From NCBI GenBank assembly GCA_026182355.1, contig JAPFBL010000003.1, forward strand, positions 744,001 to 808,000: DNA of 64,000 nucleotides, in the 5' to 3' direction. The notes below the pieces were generated by a model. It had not been told where the DNA came from and did not search any database. It worked only from the letters and a program-made list of their open reading frames with translations. How positions within the stretch are numbered: position 1 is the first letter of the stretch; each line of letters begins with the position of its first letter. Below, piece after piece: positions 23,566-35,287 of this stretch. The DNA is from Hermatobates lingyangjiaoensis (Eukaryota; Arthropoda; Insecta; Hemiptera; Hermatobatidae). Both the position numbers and the translations under genes were made by a program.

Positions 23566-25659
23566 ACTAACTACTACTGTTATCTTACTATTATGTTAAT
23601 AAAATTATGTTAAATATTAAAAAATATTTAAGAGGTGGAAATTGATTTATGAAGATTTGATATTAAGCCAAGAATGGTGATCATAACTTAAAGAATGTGC
23701 CTTTAATAAACAAGACAATGCAGGCCTTGTACTTTGTGAGAAAGGCGTGAACATTGGAGGTGAATGCAATACATTATGTTATGGACCAGTAATTCAAGAA
23801 GCGTGCTGTTTATAGGTGACTTCAAACAAAGAGGTCTTATTGGACGTGTTTTGAACAAAAGGTCAACATAAGACGCCTTGCCTTCTTCTTTGAGTAAAAG
23901 ACCTTTAAATTAATAATGAATTCAGTTGGTGTTAGGAAACTTCATCTTATATTTGAACAATTCTAACTTTTGTTAGAAAACAAACTAACAATTTGTGGTT
24001 ATCTTTATAGAATAATATTTCTTGCGAAAGCAACACTTCCTTATTGGCTAAATATAAAACAGCATTTGAGTGTTAGTAACTATTTTCAGGGAAAAGTAGG
24101 ATTGCGGTAGAACTGCCATCACACCTTGACATTCATCTTCTTGCCTAACCACTTCCAGACCGTACCCACTTCGGAAGTCTTCAAAGGCCAAGACTTGTCA
24201 GTCTCTCAGTGTTGCCAGTTAGTCTTTAATATAGAAGTTGATAATATTTTTATAGCTTTTATTGTCTTTATCAGTACCAAGTCTCTTTGTATTATCAAGC
24301 TATAATACCAGAAATTTCTTATCACAAAACCTTTAACAACGAAACGAACTTCTTTAAATAAAACAAATAAAAGAAAAATAATTCTGAAATATGTTTTAAA
24401 AAAGTACGAATAAATACTAAATAAAACATCATGAGAAACGTTTCTTACTCATGTCTAATTTAAATAAAAATAAAATATGTAAAGCAACATATAAAAATAA
24501 TTAAGTATAATATTATTCATATTATAACTCTGGGCTATGGGGGCTTTCTTACAATACACTTCCAAAACCTGATATCAATGATGTTTTATATGTATAAGTC
24601 AACTGATGAATCCTTGGATGTTGCGCACAGGTGAAACATGGAATACCTTAATTTTATCACAGAAAGATAATAACTGCCTGATTGTTGACTGAGTCGAGAT
24701 CATATTAAATCATAAATCATATTTCCCTTTATTCCTTCCTTAAATTTTTATTTTTGTATATTATTTATTTAAAATTCTATAATGTTTCTCAAATTACATG
24801 GTTCTACTGCAAAATGGGAACTATTTTATAACATACTAAAGAAAAAAGGATGTAATTATAGTATGTTACCTACCTTCGATTTTCTACTAAAGTATGCTAT
24901 CTATCACCCATTATGGTATCTAAGTGTCTTCGATACCGTAAACAAAATAAACAATTTTGAAAGGATACATTTATTCGAAATTATTTACAACTCATTACAC
25001 AAAAATGTTATAACTTATTCAAAACTAAAAGTTTACAAAATTAAAGGAGTAAAATATGCAATATATCGCGTCAAAAATTTATTCTATTACTGTTTATAAA
25101 CATATACATTGTTCAAGAAACCTGGAAATATATTATCGTGTTTTCTCAGAATTTTCAAACAGTAATGGTCTACATGAGATGGTCTACAGCAAAAACACGT
25201 TATCAAGGTATCTTGATATGTCTAATGATATATCAGCCACTACTTTCAAAGTAGCAGCTGATATATAATCACAGTAAATGTTGAATTTTCTAAATCGATA
25301 CATTTATAGGATATTTTTTTCTTCTTTGCATACTTGTGATGAATTTTGCGTTGTTTACTATGATTTAATATCGTAAGTGGTAGATAACAAAATCGAAGGT
25401 AGGTAGCATAATATTATAGCACCTATTCCAATTATAGCAATACGAAATAATTGTAATATGTCTTACACTTTTAAGGTAGCACTAGTTGTTACACAACCGT
25501 TTATATTACATTTTGACAAGTTTGCTTCAAGGTTGTGAGAAAATTTTTTCATAACTTATTTATTATGCCATGAAATAATTTGATTGTAGAGTGATGATTT
25601 GGTATTTGCCTTTCCTGTAAAAATACATATAGCTATCATTGTCATATAGACAGACTCAG
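23566..25659. other. AT-rich DNA between two family E repeats
   Basis: A 105-codon frame (24782-25099) is AT-rich with no recognisable domain; I do not call it a gene. An inverted pair built on CTACCTACCTTCGATTTT sits at about 24867-24890 and 25390-25415. A weak PLE-like string (CTGATGA ... GAAACATGG) lies at about 24603-24640. Confidence 0.4.
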
Positions 25660-25965
25660 ACAATACTACCAAATAAACGAATTCTAAGATAAACAAACTG
25701 CTCCTATACATTGACAACTGTACCAGCTCCTTATTTAGATTAGATTTGGAACTGAACTTTATGTCGTAATTCTTTGCATTTCTTTGAAATAACTCTTTAC
25801 AGTTTCTTCATCTTTTTCTTTTTGTGTATCTGTTAGTGTGTTGTAATACCTACAACACGTTAATCTCTCTGAGGTACATTTTCTAGGTAGTAGTATATAT
25901 CATCAAAGCAGCCTAGAAAAAGCATATAATTTAAATTCAGTTAACTTTTATTCATAGAGACAATA
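25660..25965. repeat. Dispersed repeat family E, copy 2
   Basis: The direct-orientation partner of 23190-23565, about 2.4 kb away. Identity is high by eye. The segment between GTGTTGTAATAC and GTTAATCT is deleted. Confidence 0.8.
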
Positions 25966-27235
25966 ACTCTTAAACAATTTTCAAAAAAAAAAAAAATAAT
26001 CTTGTATCTAAGAATGACTTGACAAGGGATACTTGATCGAGTTTAAAATGAGACATCAATATTGCCTTTTATAAGTTGACGAACGTGCGAGAACTGTATA
26101 CGTGCCTTTACTAATAAAGCTGGAGAGACCTTGAAACGGTATGACGGTTCTAATATCTACTCCGAACTGACGTAATACATCGAGAGGACTATGGTCAGGA
26201 AACATACCCAAAAGCAGCCTCTTTTGCAAGGCTCAGTAACCTTAACGACTGCTGGTCAGAACGTACAGTGCGCTTCTATAATACATTACCTGAGAATAAA
26301 CCATGCACCACAACATCAAAGCCATAACAACTATAAAACGTCATTTAGTTCTTAATAACTATTTTTAAAAAAAAATACCAACATTTCAATAGTAAGTAGA
26401 AGTCTATTACAACTATATATAATATATAATTTAAAAACTTACTTCAAATTCGTTTGTAATTGCACCAATGCACAATGCACAATTGCACAATAATTTCACA
26501 ATAAACTCATGAAAGACACATCAATGCAAAACTACAACTTGCGAACCTAAGAGAAATAAAGTTATTTAAAGCAAAAAATCTGTAATGATGTGTAATTCAC
26601 AGACATATATAGGTTAAGAGAGTGGCAGGCTCGGCATTCACGGTCTTCTGAATGATTGATTTCATCTTTGACTCATTTCCTGTTATCGGAGGAAAAAAAG
26701 GTGTAACTAAATGGAATGAAGATTTTTTTTTTGGAATAAATAATAAAAATGAAAGAGTTATATAAAGATTGCATCAAAATTTATAAGTATATACACATTA
26801 AAAGTTAAAAGAGGAAAGGTGAAGGGAAATAAAAATAATAAACGTGTTATAAAGCCGTAAGAGAGGTTGAAAAGCAATGTTAAAGTATGAAAGTGGAAGA
26901 ATAAAAATAGGTTTACTGAAGGAATGTGAAGAAGAAAGGAGTAAACAGATATTAAACAAATATGTGTTAAACATATATTAGTAACTATTAACTCTATTCT
27001 TCTTCATATTCTCACGATAACCTACATTTATTCTTTCACATCCATACTTTTTATAACTCTTAAATATTCTTTCAACTTCTTCTTCTGCTTTATATGCCCC
27101 TTTTTTTTAATCTCTCTATAACCTGTCTTTATGACCATTCTACTTAGTAACACTGTTTTCAATTGCTCACTGAATACAGAAAATGAGTTCCTTAAATGAA
27201 ATCAATCTCTCAGAAGATCGTGAATACCAAGACTC
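25966..27235. other. AT-rich non-coding DNA
   Basis: No gene is visible. A GC-richer patch at about 26050-26330 has no recognisable content. A short run of GCACAAT repeats lies at about 26465-26500. Confidence 0.4.
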
Positions 27236-27457
27236 CGAATAAGAAAATGGGAAAACAAGACTAAGATCTTTCACCCGTAACAAGCGGTCTTCATCAGAGT
27301 CAAAAACCCAACTGGAGTTTGGGTTTTTGACTCTGACGAAGACCGCTTGTTACGGTTGAAAGATCTTAGTCTTGTTTTCCCATTTTCTTATTGTGGTTTG
27401 ATCAATGATTGTTATTTCACGTGTTTATGTGAAATCTTTATATATATATATATATAC
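27236..27457. repeat. Palindromic repeat family F2, copy 2
   Basis: The arms (about 27243-27312 and 27318-27397) are near-perfect reverse complements around the centre AACTGGAGTTTGGG. Each arm holds ACCG-CTTGTTA-CGGT followed by TGAAAGATC. The right end continues to ATTGTTATTTCACGTG and a TA tract (27439-27456). Confidence 0.8.
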
Positions 27458-27600
27458 AATTAAAAGAAACGGTCCAGCGGACTTTTTTAAAATAAAATAA
27501 ATTAAAAACGAAGGAAACACACAGAAAGACACAGAAAGACACAGACATAACTCACATCGATATTTCGACCATCGTCGTCATCAGGACGACGATCAGGATT
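27458..27600 (-). mobile_element. PLE end fragment, family F3, copy 1
   Basis: On the minus strand it contains CCTGATGACGACGATGGTC followed by GAAATATCG (27559-27585). This is the closest match in the window to a hammerhead core (CUGAUGA ... GAAA), with one extra base before the stem. The block starting AAACGGTCCAGCGGACTTTT is shared with copy 2. It is bounded by TA/TG tracts. Confidence 0.65.

Positions 27601-27638
<38 letters not shown>
27601..27638. repeat. (TA)n(TG)n microsatellite
   Basis: A TA run is followed directly by a TG run and separates the two F3 copies. Confidence 0.9.
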
Positions 27639-27639
<1 letters not shown>

Positions 27640-27796
27640 AGTAATTAAATGAAACGGTCCAACGGACTTTTAAATAAAAACCAATTTAAAATGATAGCAC
27701 ACAGATAGACACAGGAATAACTCACTTCTATATTTCGACCATCGCCGTCATAAGGAGGCGAAGAGTCCCGCAGGAAGGCAGAGCGTTCTATTCAAG
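27639..27796 (-). mobile_element. PLE end fragment, family F3, copy 2
   Basis: Collinear with copy 1: AAACGGTCCAACGGACTTTT, then a block with AACTCAC and TATTTCGACCATCG. The core is altered (CTTATGA in place of CTGATGA), so it is more decayed. Confidence 0.65.
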
Positions 27797-27885
27797 ATTT
27801 CACATAAACACGTGAAATAACAATCAATGATCAAACCACAATATGAAATGAAAAAAAAGACTTCTTTTTCTCACGTACGTGAGAT
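27797..27885 (-). repeat. Palindromic repeat family F2, partial copy 3
   Basis: Only the outer part of F2 is present, in reverse orientation: ATTTCACATAAACACGTGAA followed by CAATGATCAAACCACAATA. Confidence 0.7.
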
Positions 27886-28006
27886 TGAAAATTAGTAAGT
27901 CATAAAATGGTGAATGAAGCCAGAAGATGATGGTTTATTTTAATTAAACATGTCTTACAGGAAAATTCTTACTATCCTCATTAATATATATATATATATA
28001 TATACG

Positions 28007-28184
28007 AGTTAAAATTCAAGAAGAGTAACACACAGAGTAAGGAAACACACAGACTCAAATTTTTGGGTAATCCGTCTTCAGAAGAAAAGAGAAAGGGAGA
28101 CCAAGCACGTTGTAGACGCAACGGCAAGTAACCAGTTAAAAGTTATTGTGTCCAGTTTGGATCGTTTTTCATTTAATTAAGTGA

Positions 28185-28190
<6 letters not shown>
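28007..28190. mobile_element. PLE end fragment, family F4, rearranged copy
   Basis: The first part is the reverse complement of 21394-21540, including the GGATTACCC-type motif at about 28060-28085 (minus strand). The last part (GTGTCCAGTTTGGATCG onward) is in direct orientation. TA tracts bound it at 27983-28003 and 28188-28227. Confidence 0.6.
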
Positions 28191-28228
<38 letters not shown>

Positions 28229-28230
<2 letters not shown>

Positions 28231-28517
28231 AAGGCGTCTGACTATGCATCTCTCGGCAGGAGCCCCTAATAAAACATACAGAAGAAGCTCATGGGATTAA
28301 ACTCACCAGAGAAATGTTAGTAGAAGGAACTTCCACACTGCAATAAAATAATGACAAGAATAGATTAGCTATCCTTCAAGCCCTTTATATCAAAGATACT
28401 AATCCTACCCTCAATATCCAAAATCATGACATTAATGTTATTCCAGGTAGCACCTCTTTTTATAATAGTTTCAAACTTGTTAGAAAGCCAGAATCTAGTA
28501 GTGTTTGCAACAATTGA
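28229..28517 (+). pseudogene. PLE-D GIY-YIG C-terminus, frameshifted
   Basis: The start reads SRRLTMHLSAGAP, matching LSRRLTLHLSAGGP of the 873-codon PLE. A frameshift follows, then HGIKLTREMLVEGTS, an in-frame TAA, and NRLAILQALYIKDTNPTLN. The last block aligns with NRLKILEALYIRSKKPSLN. This is the C-terminal part of the GIY-YIG endonuclease region. RT and most of the nuclease core are missing through 5' truncation at (TA)n. One frameshift and one stop make it non-functional. Confidence 0.8.
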
Positions 28518-28806
28518 GGGTTGCAACCTGAACGTTGTCACAACCCTGCTAGAAACTCCTTTTGGTTTTGCATTCACTTGTACTGTTTCCTGTTTCATTT
28601 ATGTTGAAATAGTTCTGTTCAGTTTTTTCTTTTTCTTTTGAGAATTGTTATATTCACTTATCACAATTTTGACCAGAAGTGTTATCAGTGTTAGACCAGA
28701 AGATGACCTATAATGGTCGAAAGCTTGTCTGTTTTTGAACATGTGAGTATTTTATTAAAGTCGTTTTTCTACATGCTTTCTTAATAGTTTTGTTTGTCAC
28801 GTTGAC

Positions 28807-28968
28807 ATGTCTCTGGCCCATTTTATATGGAAATTACCTCCAGTACATCGAAAGTTAATAAGAAAAATCGAGGCTATCAGCAGAAAGGTCGTTAATGCAG
28901 AAGCTGCTGCACATTTTAATTCCATTTGTTTACAAGAAAACCTGCTGTCCACTTATACTAATATATAT
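28807..28968 (+). CDS. PLE-D ORF start, duplicated at the 3' end
   Basis: It begins MSLAHFIWKLPP and continues through KVVNAEAAAHFNSI to CLQENLLSTYTNI, then enters (TA)n. It aligns with the first 53 residues of the 873-codon PLE (MSLGQLLFQLNP ... CLKEDLLPIYTNI). Its place downstream of the 3'UTR and hairpin shows it is the pseudo-LTR part, not an independent gene. Confidence 0.8.
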
Positions 28969-28992
28969 GTATATATATATATATATATATAT

Positions 28993-29330
28993 CCAAAATT
29001 AAGTATATCAAAACTCGGTCAGATCTTCAAGTTCAAATTAAACTCTCGTTGCCAAGGATTCGATTTTTATTAAAAACTTTTTTCATAAGCAGAAGTATAC
29101 AATTTTGAAACAGAAAAACTAAGTATTACATTAGAAATTATTTTTCTTTGTAAAATAATTTGTAATGTAATACTTAGTTTTTCTGTTTCAAAATTGTACA
29201 CTTCCACCTATTAAAAAGGGTTTAAATAAAAACCGAAACGTTAGCAATGAGAGTTTAATTTGAACTTGAAGAACTGACCGAGTCCTGGTAAACTTTAATT
29301 TTGTTTCTATTTCACGGTCGATACATTAAT
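28993..29330. repeat. Palindromic PLE end family F5, copy 2
   Basis: The left arm (from about 29010 to 29135) and right arm (about 29160-29300) are reverse complements. The right arm has GGGTTTAAATAAAAACC followed by GAAACGTTAGC (29217-29250). It shares most of its sequence with 30745-31063. Confidence 0.75.
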
Positions 29331-30530
29331 CAATGAATATATATATAAATATATAAATGATTTGGAGGAGAAAATATTTTCTGATTTTAAAAATATACTA
29401 TAATGGCCTTTTCACATGAACTAATTTAACCCAAAAACTCTAGAGCCCATACACTTGTAAGGGTCAATTTTTCTGCTTACTGTCACAATGATTCGTATAA
29501 CTCTGTGACCAGTCACAGATGTAATCAAAATCATTTTTATTCAATAATATGTAAAATTTTCTACATTTTTGCACAAACTTTTTATGTTATGCTTAATTAT
29601 GAAGTATAGTAGAAGTAGTAATAGCCATTAATAATTCTATAATAAGTTCAATATTTGAACTCTGTAGACATAGTAGTTTAGGAACACATAATAGTGCCAA
29701 AAAACACATAATGGGAAACAATATGTATTTCTTATTTATAGTATTGCCCAAAAACTGTACAACACGCTACACTATATTGGTATATATTACCAAGATGATT
29801 CATCAAATAGTGTGACACGCAGAGGGTTCCCAAACTTCTGAATGCATCCTTAAATCTATTTATTTTGTTATTTCTAGTTACGACTGCAATTCAATATTTC
29901 ATATAATTTATACATAATAATATGAGTGGTTGTATTCATATAATAACATATTCCTCAGGTTCAAAAACTTCACTAAACACATGTCTTCACTAATTGGTGA
30001 TTATAATAATGTAAACAAATTCCATGTTGTGTAATATATATATACATAGGGATTAATAAATATACCAACATATATGTAAACGCCGAAACCACTTTATAAA
30101 ATTCAGGAATGTTATAAATATTTTTTGACTAGATATAGATATCGGACCGTTACTCGGTCGAAACATCTTAGTCCCATTTCTGAATTTTTTTCAGTTTAAT
30201 ACAAGGATTTTTCTTTCGTAGATTTTAATGTGAAACTTTGTTAGATATAATAAACATCTAAGCAACATCATATATATACTTTAACGATGAGAAAAATATC
30301 GAAAAAAGACAACAATAAAAACTGAGGCACACAAATAAATGAAAAATCCCATGTTTCCAGAACTGTCATCAGGAGGGAGAAAGATTTCTTTTCTTTCTTC
30401 AGATTTGAAAGTTTGAATGTCATATAGAAACTAAACTATAAAACCAGCCAAATCTCCATGGTTACATTTTGGTAATATCTTATGTGATCCAAACCATAAT
30501 TATATATATATAGGCTAGATTTTCAAAAAG
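29331..30530. other. AT-rich DNA with one isolated PLE hairpin
   Basis: No gene is visible. At 30144-30168 a GACCG/CGGTC stem with a TTACT loop is followed by GAAACATC, the PLE-end pattern, near short TA tracts (about 30034 and 30503). Other sequence is unassigned. Confidence 0.45.
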
Positions 30531-30677
30531 GGAACATACACAAGAGATCACAAAAACCTAATACTACATTTTAACTGCATCGTCATCAGATAGAAAGATG
30601 TGAGCCACTCCGAAGGCAAGTGAGAGCTTTATTATGTTCACCGAACCGTTTTCCATAATTTCTTATATCTATATACA

Positions 30678-30684
<7 letters not shown>

Positions 30685-30731
<47 letters not shown>
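30685..30731. repeat. (TA)n tract
   Basis: A long TA run directly precedes palindrome F5 copy 3. Confidence 0.9.
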
Positions 30732-30733
<2 letters not shown>

Positions 30734-31072
30734 ATAAAAGCATCGACCGTGGAATAGAAACAAAACTAAAGTTTATCGGGACTCGGTCAGTTCTTCAGGT
30801 TCAAATTAAACTCTCATTGCCAAGGTTTCGGTTTTTATTTAAAACCTTTTTCATAGGCAGAAGTATAAATTTTGAAACAGAAAAACTAAGTATTATTATT
30901 TTTCTTTGTAAAATAATTTGTAATGTAATACTTAGTTTTTCTGTTTCAAAATGTATACTTCTGCCCAAGAAAAATGTTTTAAATAAAAACCGAAACGTTG
31001 GCAATGAGAGTTTAATTTGAACCTGAAGAACTGACAGAGTCCCGATAAACTTTAGTTTTGTATATATATATA
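30732..31072. repeat. Palindromic PLE end family F5, copy 3
   Basis: Arms at about 30757-30898 and 30922-31063 are near-perfect reverse complements. Each carries an AACC-type stem followed by GAAACGTTGGC. Open frames on both strands here are mirror translations of the same palindrome and are not genes. TA tracts lie on both sides. Confidence 0.8.
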
Positions 31073-34000
31073 TAAAGCCACTGTTGAGTCCTAATTATAA
31101 AACTGCTTGTCTTGCACCCTGCACTGTAATCAAGAATGGATGTGGGTACAAAAATGAGAGCAAAAAGTATGTGGAAAAAGTTGGTTGGATATTCTTTCCG
31201 CGATTTTATATAGAGAAACTAAATACAAATAAAGAGTTAATACAAAACAATTTTAAACAGTTACTTTTCTTTCTAGAAACTCATACTTTATATGGTTAAA
31301 AAGAATCAATGTATTATATAAGGAATATTTGTGCACGTGCGGTGCAATAGTTGAAAACTATGATCATGAAAAACAGGTTGCAAGGATCAACCAACATCGA
31401 ACGCAAGCCTACAGTGTTGATAGTACAAGCGATACTGAGTTATCAAGTAGAGTTACCTGAAGCAGGGACACGTACGTGACCGCGCGACTGGGCCCATTGC
31501 TGTGAGGGCGCACACACCGAGGTGACTGGTGCAGTTTGCGGCGGCCTTGGACTGTTGAGGGGGGGTCAGGGACGTGTTGTTTTAGTAACTCATCAAGTGA
31601 GCGACCACTGATTGTCACGGATATTTTCTACCGTGTTCGATTCAACGATGACCACGAAAAAATTTTTTCACCCATATAAATAGGACTTGTGACATAATCA
31701 CCTATATATAATATAAAGTTTGCGAGTTGGAAACAAAACTGAAGGAGCAATAGAATTGATAGTCGAAGGAAAGCCAAGAAGAATTCATAATGAGAATCAA
31801 GTTGGAAGGAAATGAGTTTTTTAATACATATACTTGAGGCAGAACTAAGCCGGAACTGGGGAGGCATACAGATAAGTTACAACCGAGTACAGCCACAACA
31901 GGAAGAATACACAACTTGGTGCCAAGTTATGAACGAATAACTAAATAAATATGCGTCCTTGGTGCTTAAAATGGTTACCTTGAAACTAAAAGTCCTTGGC
32001 CAGCTCAGTATTTTTCAAATACTTTCGCATCAACTGTTATTTAACCCGCTTTATATTATTAAAAAAAATAATATTCAATTTTTCGCCATGGAATATAACT
32101 ACAATATTAGTCCAATATAATCGATGGACAAATTTAAAATCATAGATGGACTATGATAGTCTGTCATAATATCAATATATACTTAACAACACTTAAGGTA
32201 CAATTAGCATTTGACTAGTATGCAAACATATTTTGATAGTAATCCTTAAAATATGCGTTATCAAGCATGATTAATGAGCATTACTTGCAGCAACTCAGTG
32301 TTTCCCCTCAGATTGGAAAGCAGATCCCTCTAATAGAAAAGATTAAAATTATGACAAGAGTCATATCTTTTATAACTAGCAATCCATTATTCGAACAAAT
32401 CAAGACACTGCTGCAGTATGAGTTCTACAAGTTACGTTTTTTTGGCGTAGTCAATTTCTCCTAAGTGTAAAAGAATGTAACTCAACTAATACAACTTAAA
32501 GAAAATATTCAATAAAATTTAATAAATAGTATTACTAAATATTAGTTATTACTGGAGCACCACGGGTCAAATTTAATTTTCAACAAGCCTTACAACTCCA
32601 AGAAATCGTCAGCATTATCACAGGAATCAGAAGGGACTGGCCTTTCAGTTTTCAATTATACTTCACTTTAATATATTTTACATAACCGACTACATATGTT
32701 TATACTAGCATTAAGGAGTTCTGAATTTACCTTTTCGAAGTGAATTCGAGTAGATGTTGCCTCGAATAATAATGGCGACTTTAGCATAGATCTTAAGGTA
32801 AAGAATTAAAAATTACAATATCGTTATTGTTACCTTAAATTTAACTGTTTTGTACATTAGCGTGGAGTGCAGATTAAAGTTATTCCTTGGCCAGTTACAC
32901 TTCACTAACATTAACAAATTTAGAAGAGATACTGGCCCTTTACATAGGAAGGTTAAATGATCAAACATGTATTCTATATTTCTATGAGACATTCTTGAGG
33001 TGTCCATGCTTCTATACGAGTACAGATTCTCTCAATACCCATGACTTTAACTCAGTAATCAGTGTTTCTTCATATTTGAAATATGTCTTTTTTAAAACTG
33101 TCTACATAATTGGTAAGGGGTGAGTATAAGGCCTGGGGAATACAAGGAGGGAATAGGACTTCGTATCAGCAGACTGCTTCTGTCTGGCAATATCAGGGTC
33201 GTGAGCTGGAGGATAGGATTCAAAGAGACATATTTGGTCAGCATTCTTTCAAAAGCCATTTTATTTGGATGGGGCAGGTAATTTCCGCAGAAGTAAAACA
33301 TGGTATTTTCCCATAATTGCAGAAATTTTATCATCCTAACTTCCTGTTGCTCCTGAAAAAGTGTCAGTATGTCTTTGTCTGCTGAGGGTTGGACACTTGT
33401 CTTCTTTGGAGAAGAAGACTCACAATGAATACATCACCATTACTTCATCTGTAACTTGCTGAATATATTTAAATTATTCGCCATACTTATTCTTATACTT
33501 ATAAGAATAAATTAATTTTAAATTTTTCACAACTAGTTTTTTAATGGGGTTGAAAGTTTATTATATTTTTTTTGTAGTCAGTACATGTAACTTTTTTTAT
33601 GATTTGAATTAAACGCTTTTATATTAAACAGTCTTTGGTTTTCTTAGATGATGACAGCGAATGAATACGAGTACTGTAATACGGTGAAAGTCTGGGACTA
33701 ATAACAGCAGTCTAAAATTAAATCTTTGATTGTAATTAAAAAAAATATATATTCAGGATGTTCTGGAGTTGTGAATGTTAATACGGATTAATCTTACGAC
33801 CGCCCTGGGCGGCAAAAATAGTTGTTACACAACTGGGTAGTACACTAAAGGTAGAGCAAATAATAGTGATTTAGTTTCTTTTCTTAAAAAAATTTATTCC
33901 TAACTTTGAAAATGAACACTGACAAGATAAGCATGTAGAGACATTGAAGGAGAGAGGGAAGCCACGGGTGAGCGCACACTTATACATATAAGTCTAATGA

Positions 34001-34496
34001 AGTCAGAGTGGTCAAAATAAATGACTGCGTGGGAAGGGCTACCACTTCCTCGTTCTATCCCTGCACATGCCATCTCTCCACGGCAAGTGCACTATGACTG
34101 CACACTGCTTCTCTCCCACATTCGCACCAGTCATCCCAGTAAAGCTAGTATTGTTTATCCAATGAGAAATACTTCAGCAAAAATCTGAAACACATGAAAC
34201 TGTCAACATTCATTTAAAATAATTTTAATACGGCATCATAATACTCGTATATCTATTTATAAAAACTAACAAGGATCAGAGTCTTATCTGAAGCGGAAAG
34301 CTAAAGTTCCTGGTCCCCATACTCTGAATTTTTTTAATGTGGAAATTGAAAATGTAACAGAGTCTCCTCTGTTACTGTTATATCAGGCCTCTAAGTTGCA
34401 AGATATCATGTCCCCAACATAAACCTTACTCTCAAAAGTGGTTATTCCAATCGAACTAACGAATCTCTAGCCCAGGCACGGCCGCAGCAATAGTGA
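31073..34496. other. Non-coding DNA with small GC-richer patches
   Basis: No gene is supported. GC-richer patches occur at about 31330-31620, 33110-33300 and 33990-34140, without domains or tRNA-like signals I can identify. The short open frames have no recognisable motif. Confidence 0.4.
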
Positions 34497-34675
34497 TCAA
34501 GGAGCCAGTTGCTTGCACGCCACCTCTGGTCTGGTAGACACGGGTGCAATTTGCAGTCACTGTGCACTTGCCATGGGTTGTTGGCATGTGTAGAAATAGA
34601 ACGAGGAAGTGTTCCCTAAGAGATGATGTTAAGCTGCTGGTCTCGAGCCGATACGACGTCAGGCACTCGTTAAAG
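34497..34675 (+). mobile_element. tRNA-derived SINE, copy 1 (diverged)
   Basis: This aligns with the better copy at 43370-43552: GCCAG, then CCTCTG-CTGGTAG, then GGGT-CAAT (decayed B box), and a shared tail TACGACGTCAGGCACTCG followed by TTAAAG. The Pol III boxes are eroded here. A diverged tandem duplication of about 82 bp follows at 34720-34865. Confidence 0.5.
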
Positions 34676-34719
34676 CCAACATAATGAAGGGTTATTGGAT
34701 TCACGATTCAATGACCCAG

Positions 34720-34870
34720 AAAAGGGAGTGGAAATAGCCATCACGCTTCAAAGCCCTCTTAGGCAATGGTTACAGGATTCGAATCGTCAACTCTGTGGCG
34801 TAGACAAGGGCGTGGCCAGAGTGATCACACTTCCAAGCCGTCATAAGAAATATTGTATGATTCGGATAAA
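34720..34870. repeat. Diverged tandem duplication, period about 82 bp
   Basis: Blocks GGAGTGGAAATAGCCATCAC and GGCGTGGCCAGAGTGATCAC begin collinear copies that both pass through CTTC-AAGCC-TC and GATTCG. The identity of the sequence is unknown. Confidence 0.55.
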
Positions 34871-35072
34871 CGAATAGTACAGGAACTTAGAAATTGTTGC
34901 TGTACTTAAAAAGTACAACATAAAAATGCATTTTGAAACTACTTACAAGGCATATGCTGTTAAGAAATAGAGACAGAGTGAGGACAACTTGCGTAAACTG
35001 GAGTCTAATCTGCCAAAACAGAAAAGTTTATTTACCGACTGAAAAGAGTGCCATAATTCTTACTTCTTACTT

Positions 35073-35287
35073 TCTTCAACAGTTTTGTAAGTTTCTTTGA
35101 AGTGGAAAACAACGTCTTTTGTTTGACTTCCTCTTGCCAATTCTGATCTAGTTAGGAAGACTTTTGTATGTGAGCAATTTGTTCTATAAATGAAGATCAA
35201 AAAGTTTTCTTCTTGATCAAGCTCTACAGATGAACATCTGTATCCAGTTCTCAGACTCGTAAATGTCAAAGAGTTCAAATCCAGCTT
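35073..35287 (-). CDS. Possible host exon, unidentified
   Basis: On the minus strand a frame of about 71 codons has a mixed, protein-like composition unlike the AT-driven frames nearby. It contains GYRCSSVELDQEENFLIFIY and TKVFLTRSELARGSQTKDVV. It is followed by a good splice donor (GAAGAAA|GTAAGA at about 35073). Upstream, a pyrimidine-rich TCTCTCTCGAAG could be an acceptor near 35287. The open frame continues to an ATG at 35302 and to a TAA just past the donor, so a short intronless ORF is the alternative. I recognise no domain. It is the only place in the window where a host coding exon looks plausible, and the evidence is thin. Confidence 0.25.

Larger units (their letters stand above)
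28228..28968 (+). mobile_element. 5'-truncated Penelope-like element (PLE-D)
   Basis: In order: the C-terminal end of a PLE ORF, a 3'UTR, a hairpin motif (28697-28726: stem GACC/GGTC, then GAAAGC), and a second ORF start (28807 on) ending at YTNI in a TA tract. TA tracts lie at both edges. The order matches PLE-B and the 36-42 kb element, so it documents the same permuted 3' end in a third lineage. Confidence 0.8.

Noticed and set aside
24782..25099. 105-codon ORF
   Set aside because: Composition is AT-driven, there are no motifs, and it lies between two non-coding repeats.
27559..27585. Canonical hammerhead ribozyme
   Set aside because: CUGAUGA and GAAA are both there, but an extra base sits before the stem and I could not place a proper stem III and cleavage site; kept only as hammerhead-like.
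30634..31020. Frames of 128 and 67 codons on opposite strands
   Set aside because: Both are read from the two arms of a palindrome and encode the same residues; there is no domain.
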